From positions 1-51,678 of the forward strand of contig NZ_JAELTP010000035.1 in the NCBI RefSeq assembly GCF_016428915.1: 51,678 bases of DNA. Direction: 5' to 3'. Under the pieces are notes generated by a model. The model saw only the letters and a list, made by a program, of their open reading frames with translations, did no database searches and was not told the DNA's origin. Positions 10,620 to 21,140 of the stretch are shown here, piece by piece. Numbering within the stretch: the stretch's first letter is position 1; the number at the start of each line of letters is the position of its first letter. Made by a program: the position numbers and the translations under genes. The DNA comes from Pandoraea sp. ASV26. Its GTDB lineage: Bacteria; Pseudomonadota; Gammaproteobacteria; Burkholderiales; Burkholderiaceae.

Positions 10620-12941
10620 ATGACGACGAAATCTTCCTATTCTGCTGGTGCCGGATCGTCGTTACCCAACAGGGTGACGCACCTTTTCCATGAAATCCGC
10701 TGGATGGCGCAGGTCGCGCTGATGGTGTTCCTGTTGATGGCGTTGTTCTCCTACAGCCGTCTGGACCCCAGTTGGACGCATGCGGCGCACGTGGAGCGCA
10801 TCGCCAACTGGGCGGGGCGTGTTGGCGCGTGGGTGGCCGATATGCTGCTGCTCATGCTCGGCCTGTCCGCCTACTGGCTGGTGGTCTTCATCGGCCGACG
10901 TGTGATCTCAGGCTACCGCCGCATCTCGGCCAGGCGCGAAGCGCCTCCGCTGCGCGAGCGGCTCGCCAGCGGCGGATGGGTGGAGATCGTCTCCTCCCTG
11001 ATGGTGCTGCTCTCCAGCGCGGGTATCGAATCCCTGCGTCTTTACCGTCTGAAGGCCCAATTGCCGCGTGCCTCGGGCGGTGTGATCGGCGAGACCGTCG
11101 GCGGTTTCTTCCAACATGCGCTCGGCTTTACGGGCGGCACGCTGGCGTTGCTGCTCATCTTTGCCTTCGGGCTGTCGCTGCTGTTCCATTTCTCGTGGCT
11201 GTCTGCTGCCGAAAAGCTCGGGGCGCTGATTCTCGATACCGGCACGGTGATTCGTCGCCGCCGCGAGGCGCGTCAGGACCGCCGGTTGGGCGAGGAGGCG
11301 GCGATCGCGCGCGAAGGCGCGGTCGTGCAGAACCGCGTGCGCACGGAGGTTCACGAGCCGGTGCAGATCGTGCCGCCGGTCAAGGTGGTGCCCAAGAGCG
11401 AGCGCGTGGAGAAGGAAAAGCAGGCGCCGCTCTTTGCCGACCTGCCTGATTCCATCCTGCCGCCGCTCGCGCTGCTCGATCCTGCGCCGGCTGCGCAGGA
11501 GACCGTCTCGGGCGAAACGCTCGAGTTCACGTCGCGCCTGATCGAGAAGAAGCTCAAGGACTTCGGTGTCGAAGTGAATGTCATCGCGGCCTATCCCGGC
11601 CCGGTCATCACCCGGTACGAAATCGAACCGGCAACGGGCGTGAAGGGCAGCCAGATCGTCAATCTGGCGAAGGATCTGGCGCGTTCGCTCTCGCTCGTGT
11701 CGATTCGCGTGGTCGAAACCATTCCCGGCAAGAACTTCATGGGGCTGGAGCTACCGAATCCGCGTCGTCAGACCGTGCGTCTGACGGAGATTCTGGGCTC
11801 GGAGATCTACAACGATTCGTCGTCGCTGCTGACGTTGGCGCTCGGCAAGGACATCGGCGGCAAGCCTGTCGTTGCCGATCTGGCGAAGATGCCCCACTTG
11901 CTGGTCGCCGGTACGACCGGCTCGGGCAAGTCGGTGGGGATCAACGCGATGATCCTGTCGCTGCTCTACAAGGCGACGGCCGAACAGGTGCGGCTGATCC
12001 TGATCGATCCAAAGATGCTCGAAATGAGCATGTATGAAGGCATCCAGCATTTGCTGTGCCCGGTGGTAACGGACATGCGTCAGGCGGGCCATGCGCTGAA
12101 CTGGGTGGTCGCAGAGATGGAGCGCCGCTACAAGCTGATGAGCAAGCTCGGCGTGCGCAATCTGGCCGGGTACAACAACAAGATCGACGACGCCGCGAAG
12201 CGCGAGGAACACATCCCCAATCCGTTCTCGCTCACGCCCGAAGAACCGGAGCCGTTGCAGCGTCTGCCGTACATCGTGGTGGTGATCGACGAGTTGGCCG
12301 ACCTGATGATGGTCGTCGGCAAGAAGGTGGAAGAACTGATCGCCCGTATCGCGCAGAAGGCGCGTGCCGCCGGCATCCACCTGATTCTGGCGACGCAGCG
12401 CCCGTCGGTCGACGTGATTACGGGGCTTATCAAGGCGAACGTGCCGACGCGGGTGGCGTTTCAGGTGTCGTCGAAGATCGATTCGCGCACCATTCTCGAT
12501 CAACAGGGCGCGGAGACGCTGCTGGGCATGGGCGACATGCTTTACATGCCGCCGGGCACCGGGCTGCCGCTGCGGGTTCACGGGGCGTTCGTGGCCGATG
12601 ACGAAGTGCATCGCGTGGTCGAGCGGCTCAGGGAGCAGGGCGAGGCGAATTACGTCGAAGGGATTCTGGACGGTGCCACCGAGGGGGAAGACGGCGGTGT
12701 CGACGGCGCGGGCGGTGGAACTGGCGAAGGCGGTGGCGAGTCCGACCCTCTGTACGATCAGGCCGTAGCGGTGGTGCTCAAGCAGCGCCGCGCGTCGATC
12801 TCGCTGGTGCAGCGGCATCTGCGCATCGGCTACAACCGGGCGGCGCGCCTGTTGGAACAGATGGAACAGTCCGGCGTGGTGTCGGCGATGGCGAGCAACG
12901 GCAACCGGGAAATTCTGGTGCCGAATCGCGAAGGAGAATAA
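10620..12941 (+). CDS. ftsK: DNA translocase FtsK
   Basis: 773 residues. Four hydrophobic segments in the first 200 residues anchor it at the division septum. A basic, proline-containing linker is shorter than in E. coli FtsK (1329 residues). The RecA-like motor follows, with Walker A GTTGSGKS near residue 433 and Walker [14 protein letters not shown]. The C-terminal winged-helix gamma domain ([33 protein letters not shown]) reads KOPS sequences and activates XerD. A glycine-rich spacer ([17 protein letters not shown]) sits before gamma. The ATG at 10620 directly follows an in-frame TTG and is the natural start. lolA follows 5 bp later, so they form one operon. Confidence 0.95.
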   Translation: MTTKSSYSAGAGSSLPNRVTHLFHEIRWMAQVALMVFLLMALFSYSRLDPSWTHAAHVERIANWAGRVGAWVADMLLLMLGLSAYWLVVFIGRRVISGYRRISARREAPPLRERLASGGWVEIVSSLMVLLSSAGIESLRLYRLKAQLPRASGGVIGETVGGFFQHALGFTGGTLALLLIFAFGLSLLFHFSWLSAAEKLGALILDTGTVIRRRREARQDRRLGEEAAIAREGAVVQNRVRTEVHEPVQIVPPVKVVPKSERVEKEKQAPLFADLPDSILPPLALLDPAPAAQETVSGETLEFTSRLIEKKLKDFGVEVNVIAAYPGPVITRYEIEPATGVKGSQIVNLAKDLARSLSLVSIRVVETIPGKNFMGLELPNPRRQTVRLTEILGSEIYNDSSSLLTLALGKDIGGKPVVADLAKMPHLLVAGTTGSGKSVGINAMILSLLYKATAEQVRLILIDPKMLEMSMYEGIQHLLCPVVTDMRQAGHALNWVVAEMERRYKLMSKLGVRNLAGYNNKIDDAAKREEHIPNPFSLTPEEPEPLQRLPYIVVVIDELADLMMVVGKKVEELIARIAQKARAAGIHLILATQRPSVDVITGLIKANVPTRVAFQVSSKIDSRTILDQQGAETLLGMGDMLYMPPGTGLPLRVHGAFVADDEVHRVVERLREQGEANYVEGILDGATEGEDGGVDGAGGGTGEGGGESDPLYDQAVAVVLKQRRASISLVQRHLRIGYNRAARLLEQMEQSGVVSAMASNGNREILVPNREGE

Positions 12942-12946
12942 GGAAC

Positions 12947-13597
12947 ATGCTGGGATTCAAGCGCGGCTTGCCGCTCATCGCGGGTGCCGTTGGCGTGACG
13001 CTGGCGGCGCTGGTCGCTCCCGCTTATGCCAGTGGAACGGCACAGCTCAAGGCTTTTGCCGCACAGGTGAAATCGGCGCGTGGCGAGTTTGAGCAAAAGC
13101 AGGTGAAGGGGCAGCAGGACGGCACGATGAAGGTCACGAACGCGGCGTCGGGCACGTTCGAGTTTTCGCGCCCGGGCCGCTTCATCTGGCGCTACGTCAA
13201 GCCTTACGACCAGTTGTTGCAGGCCGATGGCGAGACGCTCTATATCTATGACAAGGATCTCAATCAGGTGACCGAGCGCAAGCTGGGTACCTCGTTGGGC
13301 GCGAGCCCGGCGGCGATTCTGTTCGGTAGCAACGACATCGAGAAGAATTTCACGCTCAAGGATGCCGGCGTGAAGAACGGCATCGACTGGGTGGAGCTGA
13401 AGCCGAAGTCGCAGGACACGCAGTTCCAGCGCGTGGGCATTGGTTTTCGCGATGGCAATCTGGCGGCGATGGAACTCTACGATGCGTTCGGCAACGTCAC
13501 CTTGCTGACGTTCGACAAGATCCAGAAGAATCCGCCCATGCCGGCGGACAACTTCAAATTCACGATGCCCAAGGGGGCCGACCTGATCAAGGGTTGA
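12947..13597 (+). CDS. lolA: Outer-membrane lipoprotein carrier protein LolA
   Basis: 216 residues. A signal peptide (basic start LGFKRG, hydrophobic core, cleavage after PAYA near residue 28) sends it to the periplasm, where LolA carries lipoproteins from LolCDE to LolB. Family features are [16 protein letters not shown], the [38 protein letters not shown] core and [14 protein letters not shown] at the end. It begins 5 bp after ftsK with AAGGAGAATAAGGA as ribosome site, so the two genes are translated from one message. The ftsK-lolA-rarA order is widely conserved in proteobacteria. Confidence 0.95.
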   Translation: MLGFKRGLPLIAGAVGVTLAALVAPAYASGTAQLKAFAAQVKSARGEFEQKQVKGQQDGTMKVTNAASGTFEFSRPGRFIWRYVKPYDQLLQADGETLYIYDKDLNQVTERKLGTSLGASPAAILFGSNDIEKNFTLKDAGVKNGIDWVELKPKSQDTQFQRVGIGFRDGNLAAMELYDAFGNVTLLTFDKIQKNPPMPADNFKFTMPKGADLIKG

Positions 13598-13660
13598 GCG
13601 TGACTCGTCCCCGTCGTCGCGAATGCACATTGCGCACGGGCCGGCCATCGGGCTGGCATA

Positions 13661-15127
13661 ATGGGGACATCTGATGATCCGAATGCGGCCGGGGACTCCC
13701 CGGCCGCGCTGCTTGAGAACATGCCACACGACGCCCCGCTGTCGGCTTCGGTGCCTTTGGCCGAGCGCCTGCGCCCCCATACCATCGATGACGTGATTGG
13801 CCAGCGCCACTTGCTAGGCAAGGGGAAACCTTTGCGCGTGGCGTTTGAGGCGGGCCGTCCGCACTCGATGATTCTGTGGGGGCCGCCGGGCGTGGGCAAG
13901 ACGACGCTGGCGCGACTGATGGCGGATGCTTTCAAGGCGTACTTCATCTCGCTCTCGGCGGTGCTCTCCGGCGTGAAGGATATCCGCGACGCTGTCGAGG
14001 CTGCGCAGATTCAGCGTGCGCAGGGCAAGCAGACGCTGGTGTTCGTCGACGAGGTGCATCGCTTCAACAAGGCGCAGCAGGATGCTTTCTTGCCGCACGT
14101 CGAGTCGGGGCTGTTTATTTTCGTGGGCGCGACGACGGAAAATCCGTCGTTCGAGGTGAACGGCGCATTGCTCTCGCGTGCGGCTGTCTATGTGCTCAAG
14201 AGCCTGAGCGACGAAGAGCTTGGTGAGATGATCACGCGGGCGGCGCGCGAACTGGGCGAGATTGCCTTCACCGACGAAGCGCGACAGGGTCTCATCGACT
14301 CGGCGGATGGTGACGGCCGCAAGCTGCTCAACAACGTTGAGATCGTGGCGCAAGCTGCGATGTCGCAGGATCTCCACACGATTGACGACGCGTTGCTGGC
14401 CAGCGTACTCGCCGAGAATCTGCGTCGCTTCGACAAGGGTGGCGATGCGTTCTACGACCAGATCAGTGCGTTGCACAAGTCGGTGCGTGGCAGTTCGCCG
14501 GATGGGGCCCTTTATTGGTTCTGCCGCATGCTCGACGGCGGCGCGGACCCGCGTTATCTCGCACGCCGGATTGTCCGGATGGCGTGGGAGGACATCGGTC
14601 TGGCCGACCCGCGTGCGGCGCGCATTGCGCTCGACGCGGCAGAGACGTACGAGCGTCTCGGCACGCCGGAGGGCGAACTCGCGCTGGCGCAGGCGATTAT
14701 TTATCTCGCGTCGGCGCCCAAGTCGAACGCGGGTTACAACGCCTACAATCAGGCGCGGGCGTTCGTCGGCAAGGACAAGTCGCGGGCGGTGCCGATCCAT
14801 CTGCGCAATGCGCCGACGAAGCTGATGAAGGAACTCGGCTACGGCCACGAATATCGCTATGCGCACGACGAGCCTGATGCTTACGCGGCGGGCGAGACAT
14901 ATTTTCCCGACGATCTGCGGGCGCAGAATTGGTATCGTCCGGTGCCGCGTGGTCTGGAGGGCAAGATCGGGGAAAAGCTCAATTGGCTGAAGTCGCTCGA
15001 TGCCGAGTGGCGGCGCGCGAACGCCAAGGGGCGTCAGTCCGGAGCGCCCGCGAAGTCCTCCGGGGCCGGGGCGGCGTCATCCGGCAAGACGCCGCCGGTC
15101 GAGCCTTCCGATGAAGAGACGACCTGA
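13661..15127 (+). CDS. rarA: Replication-associated recombination protein A (MgsA-like AAA ATPase)
   Basis: 488 residues as drawn. RarA acts at stalled forks and is related to clamp-loader ATPases. Seen are LAERLRPHTIDDVIGQRHLLG, Walker A GPPGVGKTT, Walker B TLVFVDEVHRF, the sensor GATTENPSFEVN and the C-terminal tetramer region ending SLDAEWR. A glycine/serine-rich tail after that is poorly conserved. The ATG at 13661 has no good ribosome site and overlaps a possible -10 (CATAAT); the ATG at 13721 (MPHDAPLS) is an equally good start and would give 468 residues. It lies just after lolA and ahead of serS. Confidence 0.92.
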   Translation: MGTSDDPNAAGDSPAALLENMPHDAPLSASVPLAERLRPHTIDDVIGQRHLLGKGKPLRVAFEAGRPHSMILWGPPGVGKTTLARLMADAFKAYFISLSAVLSGVKDIRDAVEAAQIQRAQGKQTLVFVDEVHRFNKAQQDAFLPHVESGLFIFVGATTENPSFEVNGALLSRAAVYVLKSLSDEELGEMITRAARELGEIAFTDEARQGLIDSADGDGRKLLNNVEIVAQAAMSQDLHTIDDALLASVLAENLRRFDKGGDAFYDQISALHKSVRGSSPDGALYWFCRMLDGGADPRYLARRIVRMAWEDIGLADPRAARIALDAAETYERLGTPEGELALAQAIIYLASAPKSNAGYNAYNQARAFVGKDKSRAVPIHLRNAPTKLMKELGYGHEYRYAHDEPDAYAAGETYFPDDLRAQNWYRPVPRGLEGKIGEKLNWLKSLDAEWRRANAKGRQSGAPAKSSGAGAASSGKTPPVEPSDEETT

Positions 15128-15261
15128 CGCGGGCGTTGCCGGCATCACCAACGCGCCAAATGGCGAAATCGCGGTGTGCGTTTGGTAAAATCCCCGCTTT
15201 GATGCTGTATCCGGCGCCGTGAGGGCGCTGAGGCGGCCAGAACGAATTCCATGGCCCATGA

Positions 15262-16596
<1,335 letters not shown>

Positions 16597-16615
16597 AAAA
16601 ATTGGAAAAAGGGGG

Positions 16616-16643
16616 TTGGCAGCCGAAGAAATTCGGCTATAAT
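16616..16643 (+). promoter_or_regulatory. Sigma-70 promoter of tRNA-Ser
   Basis: TTGGCA (16616-16621) and a perfect TATAAT (16638-16643) are separated by 16 bp, upstream of the tRNA gene at a distance that allows a short leader. Confidence 0.82.
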
Positions 16644-16699
16644 CTCTTTCTCGCTGCTTGAGGCCACTCAGGCAGCGAACCAAAGCAGAAAGAACGCTT

Positions 16700-16790
<91 letters not shown>

Positions 16791-16812
16791 AGCATCTGGC
16801 TTTGCAAAGAAG

Positions 16813-16840
16813 TGCCCGCTAATCAAGCGGGCATTTTTTT
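16813..16840 (+). terminator. Rho-independent terminator of tRNA-Ser
   Basis: TGCCCGCT and AGCGGGCA form an 8-bp stem with a 5-nt loop, followed by seven T residues. Confidence 0.93.
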
Positions 16841-16871
16841 CGTCTGTACGTTTCGAATATTGGACATCGGT

Positions 16872-17143
16872 CTAATATCCCCGAACTGACGATGCCTTCC
16901 GCGTCACGCGATTGGGTTCCACGACCTCGCGCCAACGTGACTTCACGTAGATCGATGTCGTCGTCACGCTGTCATGACCGCCCAGCATTGGGATGCGTTT
17001 ACGTGGCACGCCTGCGAGCCATAATCGGTCGCCCCTTTGCCCCTCAGATCGTATAGTGCGAAATCCGCAATGCCTGCTTTCGTGCGGACCGCTCTGAACA
17101 TCGCGCTCAAGCGCTTCTCCGCGTAGGGTTTGCCGTTGTGACT
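16872..17143 (-). pseudogene. Tyrosine recombinase (phage-type integrase) 3' remnant, frameshifted
   Basis: Read on the minus strand, two overlapping frames together give the C-terminal end of a phage integrase. Upstream part: NGKPYAEKRLSAMFRAV then TKAGIADFALYDLRGKGATD. Downstream part after a frame change near 17027: LWLAGVPRKRIPMLGGHDS then VTTTSIYVKSRWREVVEPN. The second part holds the GHDSVTTTSIYVK region with the presumed catalytic tyrosine. The break is best explained by loss of about one base in the codons after GATD. Everything upstream of NGKPYAE is missing. It lies about 80 bp downstream of tRNA-Ser, a usual integration target, so it is probably the leftover of an excised or decayed island. 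Confidence 0.8.
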
Positions 17144-17160
17144 TCCCCCGGACTTTATAG

Positions 17161-17406
<246 letters not shown>

Positions 17407-17417
17407 TGCTTCAAACA

Positions 17418-17447
17418 TGAACGTGAACGTATAGGTTGTGCTATGAT
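17418..17447 (+). promoter_or_regulatory. MerR-type operator/promoter
   Basis: TGAACG (17418-17423) and TATGAT (17442-17447) are 18 bp apart, with ACGTGAACGTATAGGTTGTG between. The layout, a long spacer ahead of a merR gene, resembles MerR-family promoters that are activated by DNA untwisting. Confidence 0.5.
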
Positions 17448-17478
17448 TCGGCTGTCGTCGGCTCGCCCAGCACATGCC

Positions 17479-17994
17479 ATGTCATCGTCCACTCCCGAAT
17501 CCGGTTACGTTACCGTGCGTGACGCGGCGGAACGTCTGAACGTGACGCCGCGCACGCTCAAGTATTACGAGGAAAAGGGGCTGATCTCTCCGGAACGCAG
17601 CGACGGCCATTACCGTCTCTATTCCGAACGGGATCTGGAGAAGTTCGCGCGCATCCTGCGCATGCGCTCGCTGGGGTTCTCGATCCAGACGATCTCGGAA
17701 ATTCTCCAGAAGCCTATCGAGTCGGCGACGGCATCGGGCACGGCAGTGTCGATGGCGTCGCTCAAGGAAATCGAACGTTCACTCGCGCAGCAGGTCGACG
17801 CCGTGGACGCAAGAATCCAGGCCGTCAAGCGCGAAATGCGCGAAGCGCAGGCCGTTCGTGAAGAACTTGCCTATGACCTCGAGTACATTCGCCGCCGCAT
17901 CGCGGGTGAGCCGAAAGACGAATTGCTGCGTGAGCGTCGCGAGCGTGCGATGGCCCGCCGGCAAGCACGCCCGCCGAAGGTCGCAAACCAATGA
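17479..17994 (+). CDS. MerR family transcriptional regulator
   Basis: 171 residues. The winged helix at the N-terminus is clear: YVTVRDAAERLNVTPRTLKY, YEEKGLISPERSDGHYRLYS, then ILRMRSLGFSIQTISEIL. A long coiled-coil helix (SLKEIERSLAQQVDAVDARIQ and onward) forms the dimer. There is no cysteine cluster at the C-terminus, which argues against a metal sensor of the MerR/CueR kind; a drug or stress ligand is more likely. The start at 17479 is preferred to 17443 because the upstream ATG overlaps the promoter. The last four bases overlap the start of the MFS gene (ATGA), so the two are translationally coupled. Confidence 0.9.
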   Translation: MSSSTPESGYVTVRDAAERLNVTPRTLKYYEEKGLISPERSDGHYRLYSERDLEKFARILRMRSLGFSIQTISEILQKPIESATASGTAVSMASLKEIERSLAQQVDAVDARIQAVKREMREAQAVREELAYDLEYIRRRIAGEPKDELLRERRERAMARRQARPPKVANQ

Positions 17995-19556
17995 GCGGTA
18001 TTGCCGCCCCCGCATCGGGGTCGTCCCGGTCGCCGCTCACTCGTTTTCGCGACGACTTCTTCCCGTGGGCCATTGCGCTTGCGACCGGCCTTGACTACTT
18101 CGACAACGCCGGATTCGCCTTCTTTACCAGCTACATTGCGGGCGGGATCAACTCGTCTCCCGACGAACTCGTGTGGTCGTCGAGTGCCTATGCCGTGGCG
18201 TCGGTGCTCGGCATTCTTCAGCAGCAATGGTGGGTCGAGCGGCTTGGCTACCGCCGCTACGTCGGGGGCAGTCTGTTTCTGTTTGCCGTGGGGGCGGTGG
18301 CTGCGGCGTTGAGCGAATCGTCCATCGAACTGGCCATCGCACGCGGCTTCCAGGGCTACTTCATCGGGCCGATGATGAGCGCCTGCCGCATCCTGATTCA
18401 GACCGCGATCACGCCTCAGCGGCGAGCGGCCGCCGTACGTGTCTTCTTGTTGATGATCCTCGTTGGCAGCGCGCTCGCGCCGCTCGCAGGCGGGTACCTG
18501 ATCGGGCATTTCGGCTGGCGGGCGCTGTTCGTTGCTACAGGGTTTGGCGGCTTGGCGCTGGGGCTGTTCACGATCCTCGTCGTGCCATCGACCGGACGCG
18601 TGCTCCACGAGCATCGCGGCGAAGCCCACTTCTGGCCCTACATCCTCTTTGCCTTTGCCCAGGGCGCGCTTCAGATCGCCATGCAGCAGGTGCGTTTCGA
18701 GCTGTTCGGCTCGTCGCCCGAACTGATCTTTCTCGCGGGCGCGGGGTTGGTGGCACTGGGCGGATTCGTCTGGCAGCAATGGCACCATCCGCGACCGTTG
18801 CTGCGCCTGCATGCGCTTCGCGAGAAGACGTTCCAGGCCGGCATCATGCTGTACATCGCGTTCTACTACGTCAGCAATTCGATGGGGTTTCTCGTGTCGC
18901 GCCTGCTCGAAGGCGGGCTGCACTATCCGGTAGAGAACGCCGGACGCCTCGTCGGGCTGACGTCGCTCGTCTCGGTGGCCGGCGCCGTGCTCTACTTCCG
19001 TTATGCGGGGCGCGTGACGCACAAGAAATGGCTGATCGTGCCGGGCTTTCTGATGGCGGCGCTCATCGGTGTGTGGATGACCTACATGCCGCCTGACGTG
19101 AGCATGCCCTGGCTGATCTTCCCGCTGGTGCTGCGCGGGCTGCTGTTGCTCACGATCGCGCTGCCGGTGGCGAACGTGACGTTCCGGATCTTCGCCCTCG
19201 AGGAGTTTCATCACGGCTACCGCTTCAAGAACATCGTGAAGCAGCTCACGTATTCCTTTGCCACCGCAACGATGATCATCCTTCAGCAACACCGGGTGGC
19301 CGTCCACGAAACGAGACTCGGAGAGTCCGTCTCGATCTTCAATCCGATTTTCGAGGACACCTTCGGTAAGCTGGTGCACGGCTATGAGGCGATGGGCTAC
19401 GCCACACAGCAGGCGAGCGCACTCGCACTGTCCTCCATTCACAACACGGTCATGCAACAGGCCAGTTTCCTGAGCGCGCTCGACGGTTTCTCCGTGATCG
19501 TCGGCGTGTCGCTCGTTGGCGCGCTGTGTGCGTTCCTTCAGAAGCAGATCAACTGA
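17991..19556 (+). CDS. MFS transporter, DHA2/14-TM type
   Basis: 521 residues with about 14 hydrophobic segments, the size of DHA2-type drug:proton antiporters (EmrB-like). The segment between TM2 and TM3 (WWVERLGYRRYVGGSLFLFA) is the family's loop motif, and ARGFQGYFIGPMMSACRILIQT carries the GxxxGP-like exit motif. There is no EmrA-type membrane-fusion gene beside it, so if it is an exporter it either works alone or uses a distant partner. It overlaps merR by 4 bp, hence the regulator probably controls the pump. The substrate is unknown. Confidence 0.86.
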   Translation: MSGIAAPASGSSRSPLTRFRDDFFPWAIALATGLDYFDNAGFAFFTSYIAGGINSSPDELVWSSSAYAVASVLGILQQQWWVERLGYRRYVGGSLFLFAVGAVAAALSESSIELAIARGFQGYFIGPMMSACRILIQTAITPQRRAAAVRVFLLMILVGSALAPLAGGYLIGHFGWRALFVATGFGGLALGLFTILVVPSTGRVLHEHRGEAHFWPYILFAFAQGALQIAMQQVRFELFGSSPELIFLAGAGLVALGGFVWQQWHHPRPLLRLHALREKTFQAGIMLYIAFYYVSNSMGFLVSRLLEGGLHYPVENAGRLVGLTSLVSVAGAVLYFRYAGRVTHKKWLIVPGFLMAALIGVWMTYMPPDVSMPWLIFPLVLRGLLLLTIALPVANVTFRIFALEEFHHGYRFKNIVKQLTYSFATATMIILQQHRVAVHETRLGESVSIFNPIFEDTFGKLVHGYEAMGYATQQASALALSSIHNTVMQQASFLSALDGFSVIVGVSLVGALCAFLQKQIN

Positions 19557-19724
19557 CACCGTCGCGAAGGAACGGCTCGTGAATGTCATTGCGCACCTTC
19601 GCGCGATCGGCCAGCGTAAGCCGCTGCCTCATCTTTCGATAATAAGCATTCCACAAGCGATTCGTTCCCTTCGGGGCTGCGGCTGATTAGTCTGGACGGC
19701 ACTGTCAACTTCGATGGATCTGCC

Positions 19725-20693
19725 ATGTCCGCACACTTCTCAGCCTCTCGCCGCCGCCTGCTCACGACCGGAGCCGCCGCACTGGCGGGCGCCGTCGCGG
19801 CGCCCGGCGCCTTCGCACAACCGACCGGGGCCCGGGTGCTGCGCATCGGCAATCAGAAGGGGCTGCTGACGTTGCTCAAGGGGCGCGGCACGCTTGAAAA
19901 GCAGCTCGCGCCGTTGGGTGTGCACGTGACGTGGACTGAATTCCCGTCGGGGCCTCCGCAGTTGGAAGCGCTCAATGTCGGCTCGATCGATTTCGGCGAC
20001 GTGGGCGAAGCCCCGCCGGTGTTCGCGCTGGCGGCCGGCGCGCCGTTTGTCTACTACGGTCAGAGCGTGAAGCGGCCCCGGAGCGAAGGATTACTCGTGC
20101 CGAAAGGATCGCCGATCACCGCGTTCGCACAGCTAAGAGGCAAGCGTGTCGCGTTCACGAAAGGCTCAAATACCCACTATCTTTATGTGCGGCTGCTGCA
20201 ACAGGCGGGTTTCAAGCCGCAGGACATCACGCCCGTCTTCCTGCAACCCGCCGATGCGCGTGCCGCTTTCGAGCGCGGCTCCGTCGACGCATGGCTGGTG
20301 TGGGACCCGTTCCTCGCGGTCGCGCAGAAGTCGCTCGACGCGCGCCTCGTGACCGATGGCACCGGGCTTGTCGGTAATCGGTTGTACTTCTTCACGTCGC
20401 GCACCTACGTGCAGCACAACGAGGACGTATTGCGTGTGGTGATCGACGAACTCAACGCCGTCGATAAATGGGTCGAGGCCAATCGGGCGGCCGCCGCTTC
20501 CGAGTACGCGCAGTTGTGGGGCGTGCCGCGCGATGCGGTCGAGTTGGTGCTGTCGCGTCAGCAATTCGGCATCGATCGCATCTCGCGTGCCACGTTGGCC
20601 GAACAACAGCAGATCGCCGACGCGTTCCTTGAGCTCAATCTGTTGCCCAAGCGCATCGACGTCGCGCAAGCGGCACCGCCCTCGCTGGGTTGA
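19725..20693 (+). CDS. Aliphatic sulfonate-type ABC transporter substrate-binding protein (orphan)
   Basis: 322 residues. A Tat-like signal (SRRRLLTTGAAALAGAVAAPGAFA, cleavage near residue 31) exports it to the periplasm. The mature part has SsuA/NrtT-family features: VLRIGNQKGLLTLLK, the GSIDFGDVGEAPPVFALAAG pocket and LRGKRVAFTKGSNTHYLYVR. SsuA-type proteins bind alkanesulfonates, taurine or related anions for an ABC importer. No permease, ATPase or monooxygenase gene is adjacent, so the import partners must be elsewhere or the protein is a leftover. The preceding 168 bp hold only a possible promoter (GATAATAAG region). Confidence 0.88.
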   Translation: MSAHFSASRRRLLTTGAAALAGAVAAPGAFAQPTGARVLRIGNQKGLLTLLKGRGTLEKQLAPLGVHVTWTEFPSGPPQLEALNVGSIDFGDVGEAPPVFALAAGAPFVYYGQSVKRPRSEGLLVPKGSPITAFAQLRGKRVAFTKGSNTHYLYVRLLQQAGFKPQDITPVFLQPADARAAFERGSVDAWLVWDPFLAVAQKSLDARLVTDGTGLVGNRLYFFTSRTYVQHNEDVLRVVIDELNAVDKWVEANRAAAASEYAQLWGVPRDAVELVLSRQQFGIDRISRATLAEQQQIADAFLELNLLPKRIDVAQAAPPSLG

Positions 20694-20827
20694 GCGCCGC
20701 ACGGCAGGTAGCGCTATCTGGGCGGCAACACGCCCGATGTTTTTGAGCCCGCCTCAACGTGAGACCGGAACGCGTCTTGATTTCGACCGCAGCCCGTTGG
20801 GGTGGGGCAGTTGCGCGTGCATCGCGC

Positions 20828-21139
20828 TCAACCCGGAGGGGCGATATCGATGTCCAGCAACGCTGAGCTGAGCGACTTGCCGTGCGCGTCCAGAGCCAGA
20901 GAGCGCGTCACGCCGCCGCCCAGCGCCTTGCCCAACACGAAGTTGAAAGCGGCCAGATTCGGAAGCTCGTAACGCACGACATCGCCGAGCACGACATCGC
21001 CAAGGAATGCCTTCACTCGCTCGGGTGTGACCTCGGCGCGCAGGTGCTCGTAATGTTGTGCGTCGTGGCAGATGAGCGAGACGTTGAGCGTGTTGCCCTT
21101 GTCTCCCGTGCGCGAATGCGCAAGTTCTCGCAGCTTCAT
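20828..21139 (-). CDS. Small AtuA-associated protein (AtuA-like C-terminal domain)
   Basis: 103 residues, starting with MKLRELAHSRTGDKGNTLNV, the hallmark of the small ferredoxin-fold partner found next to, or fused to, AtuA (DUF1446) proteins. A strong GGAGG ribosome site precedes the ATG at 21139; the open frame upstream is the end of the AtuA gene in another frame. It begins one base after the AtuA stop codon, so the two are coupled and probably form a complex. Its molecular role is not known to me. Confidence 0.85.
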   Translation of the reverse strand: MKLRELAHSRTGDKGNTLNVSLICHDAQHYEHLRAEVTPERVKAFLGDVVLGDVVRYELPNLAAFNFVLGKALGGGVTRSLALDAHGKSLSSALLDIDIAPPG

Positions 21140-21140
21140 C

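Noticed and set aside
17871-19589. 572-codon minus-strand open frame opposite the MFS gene
   Set aside because: It is an antisense shadow in GC-rich DNA: it is rich in His, Arg and Gln, has no recognisable fold, and the opposite strand has a clear 14-TM transporter with a coupled start.
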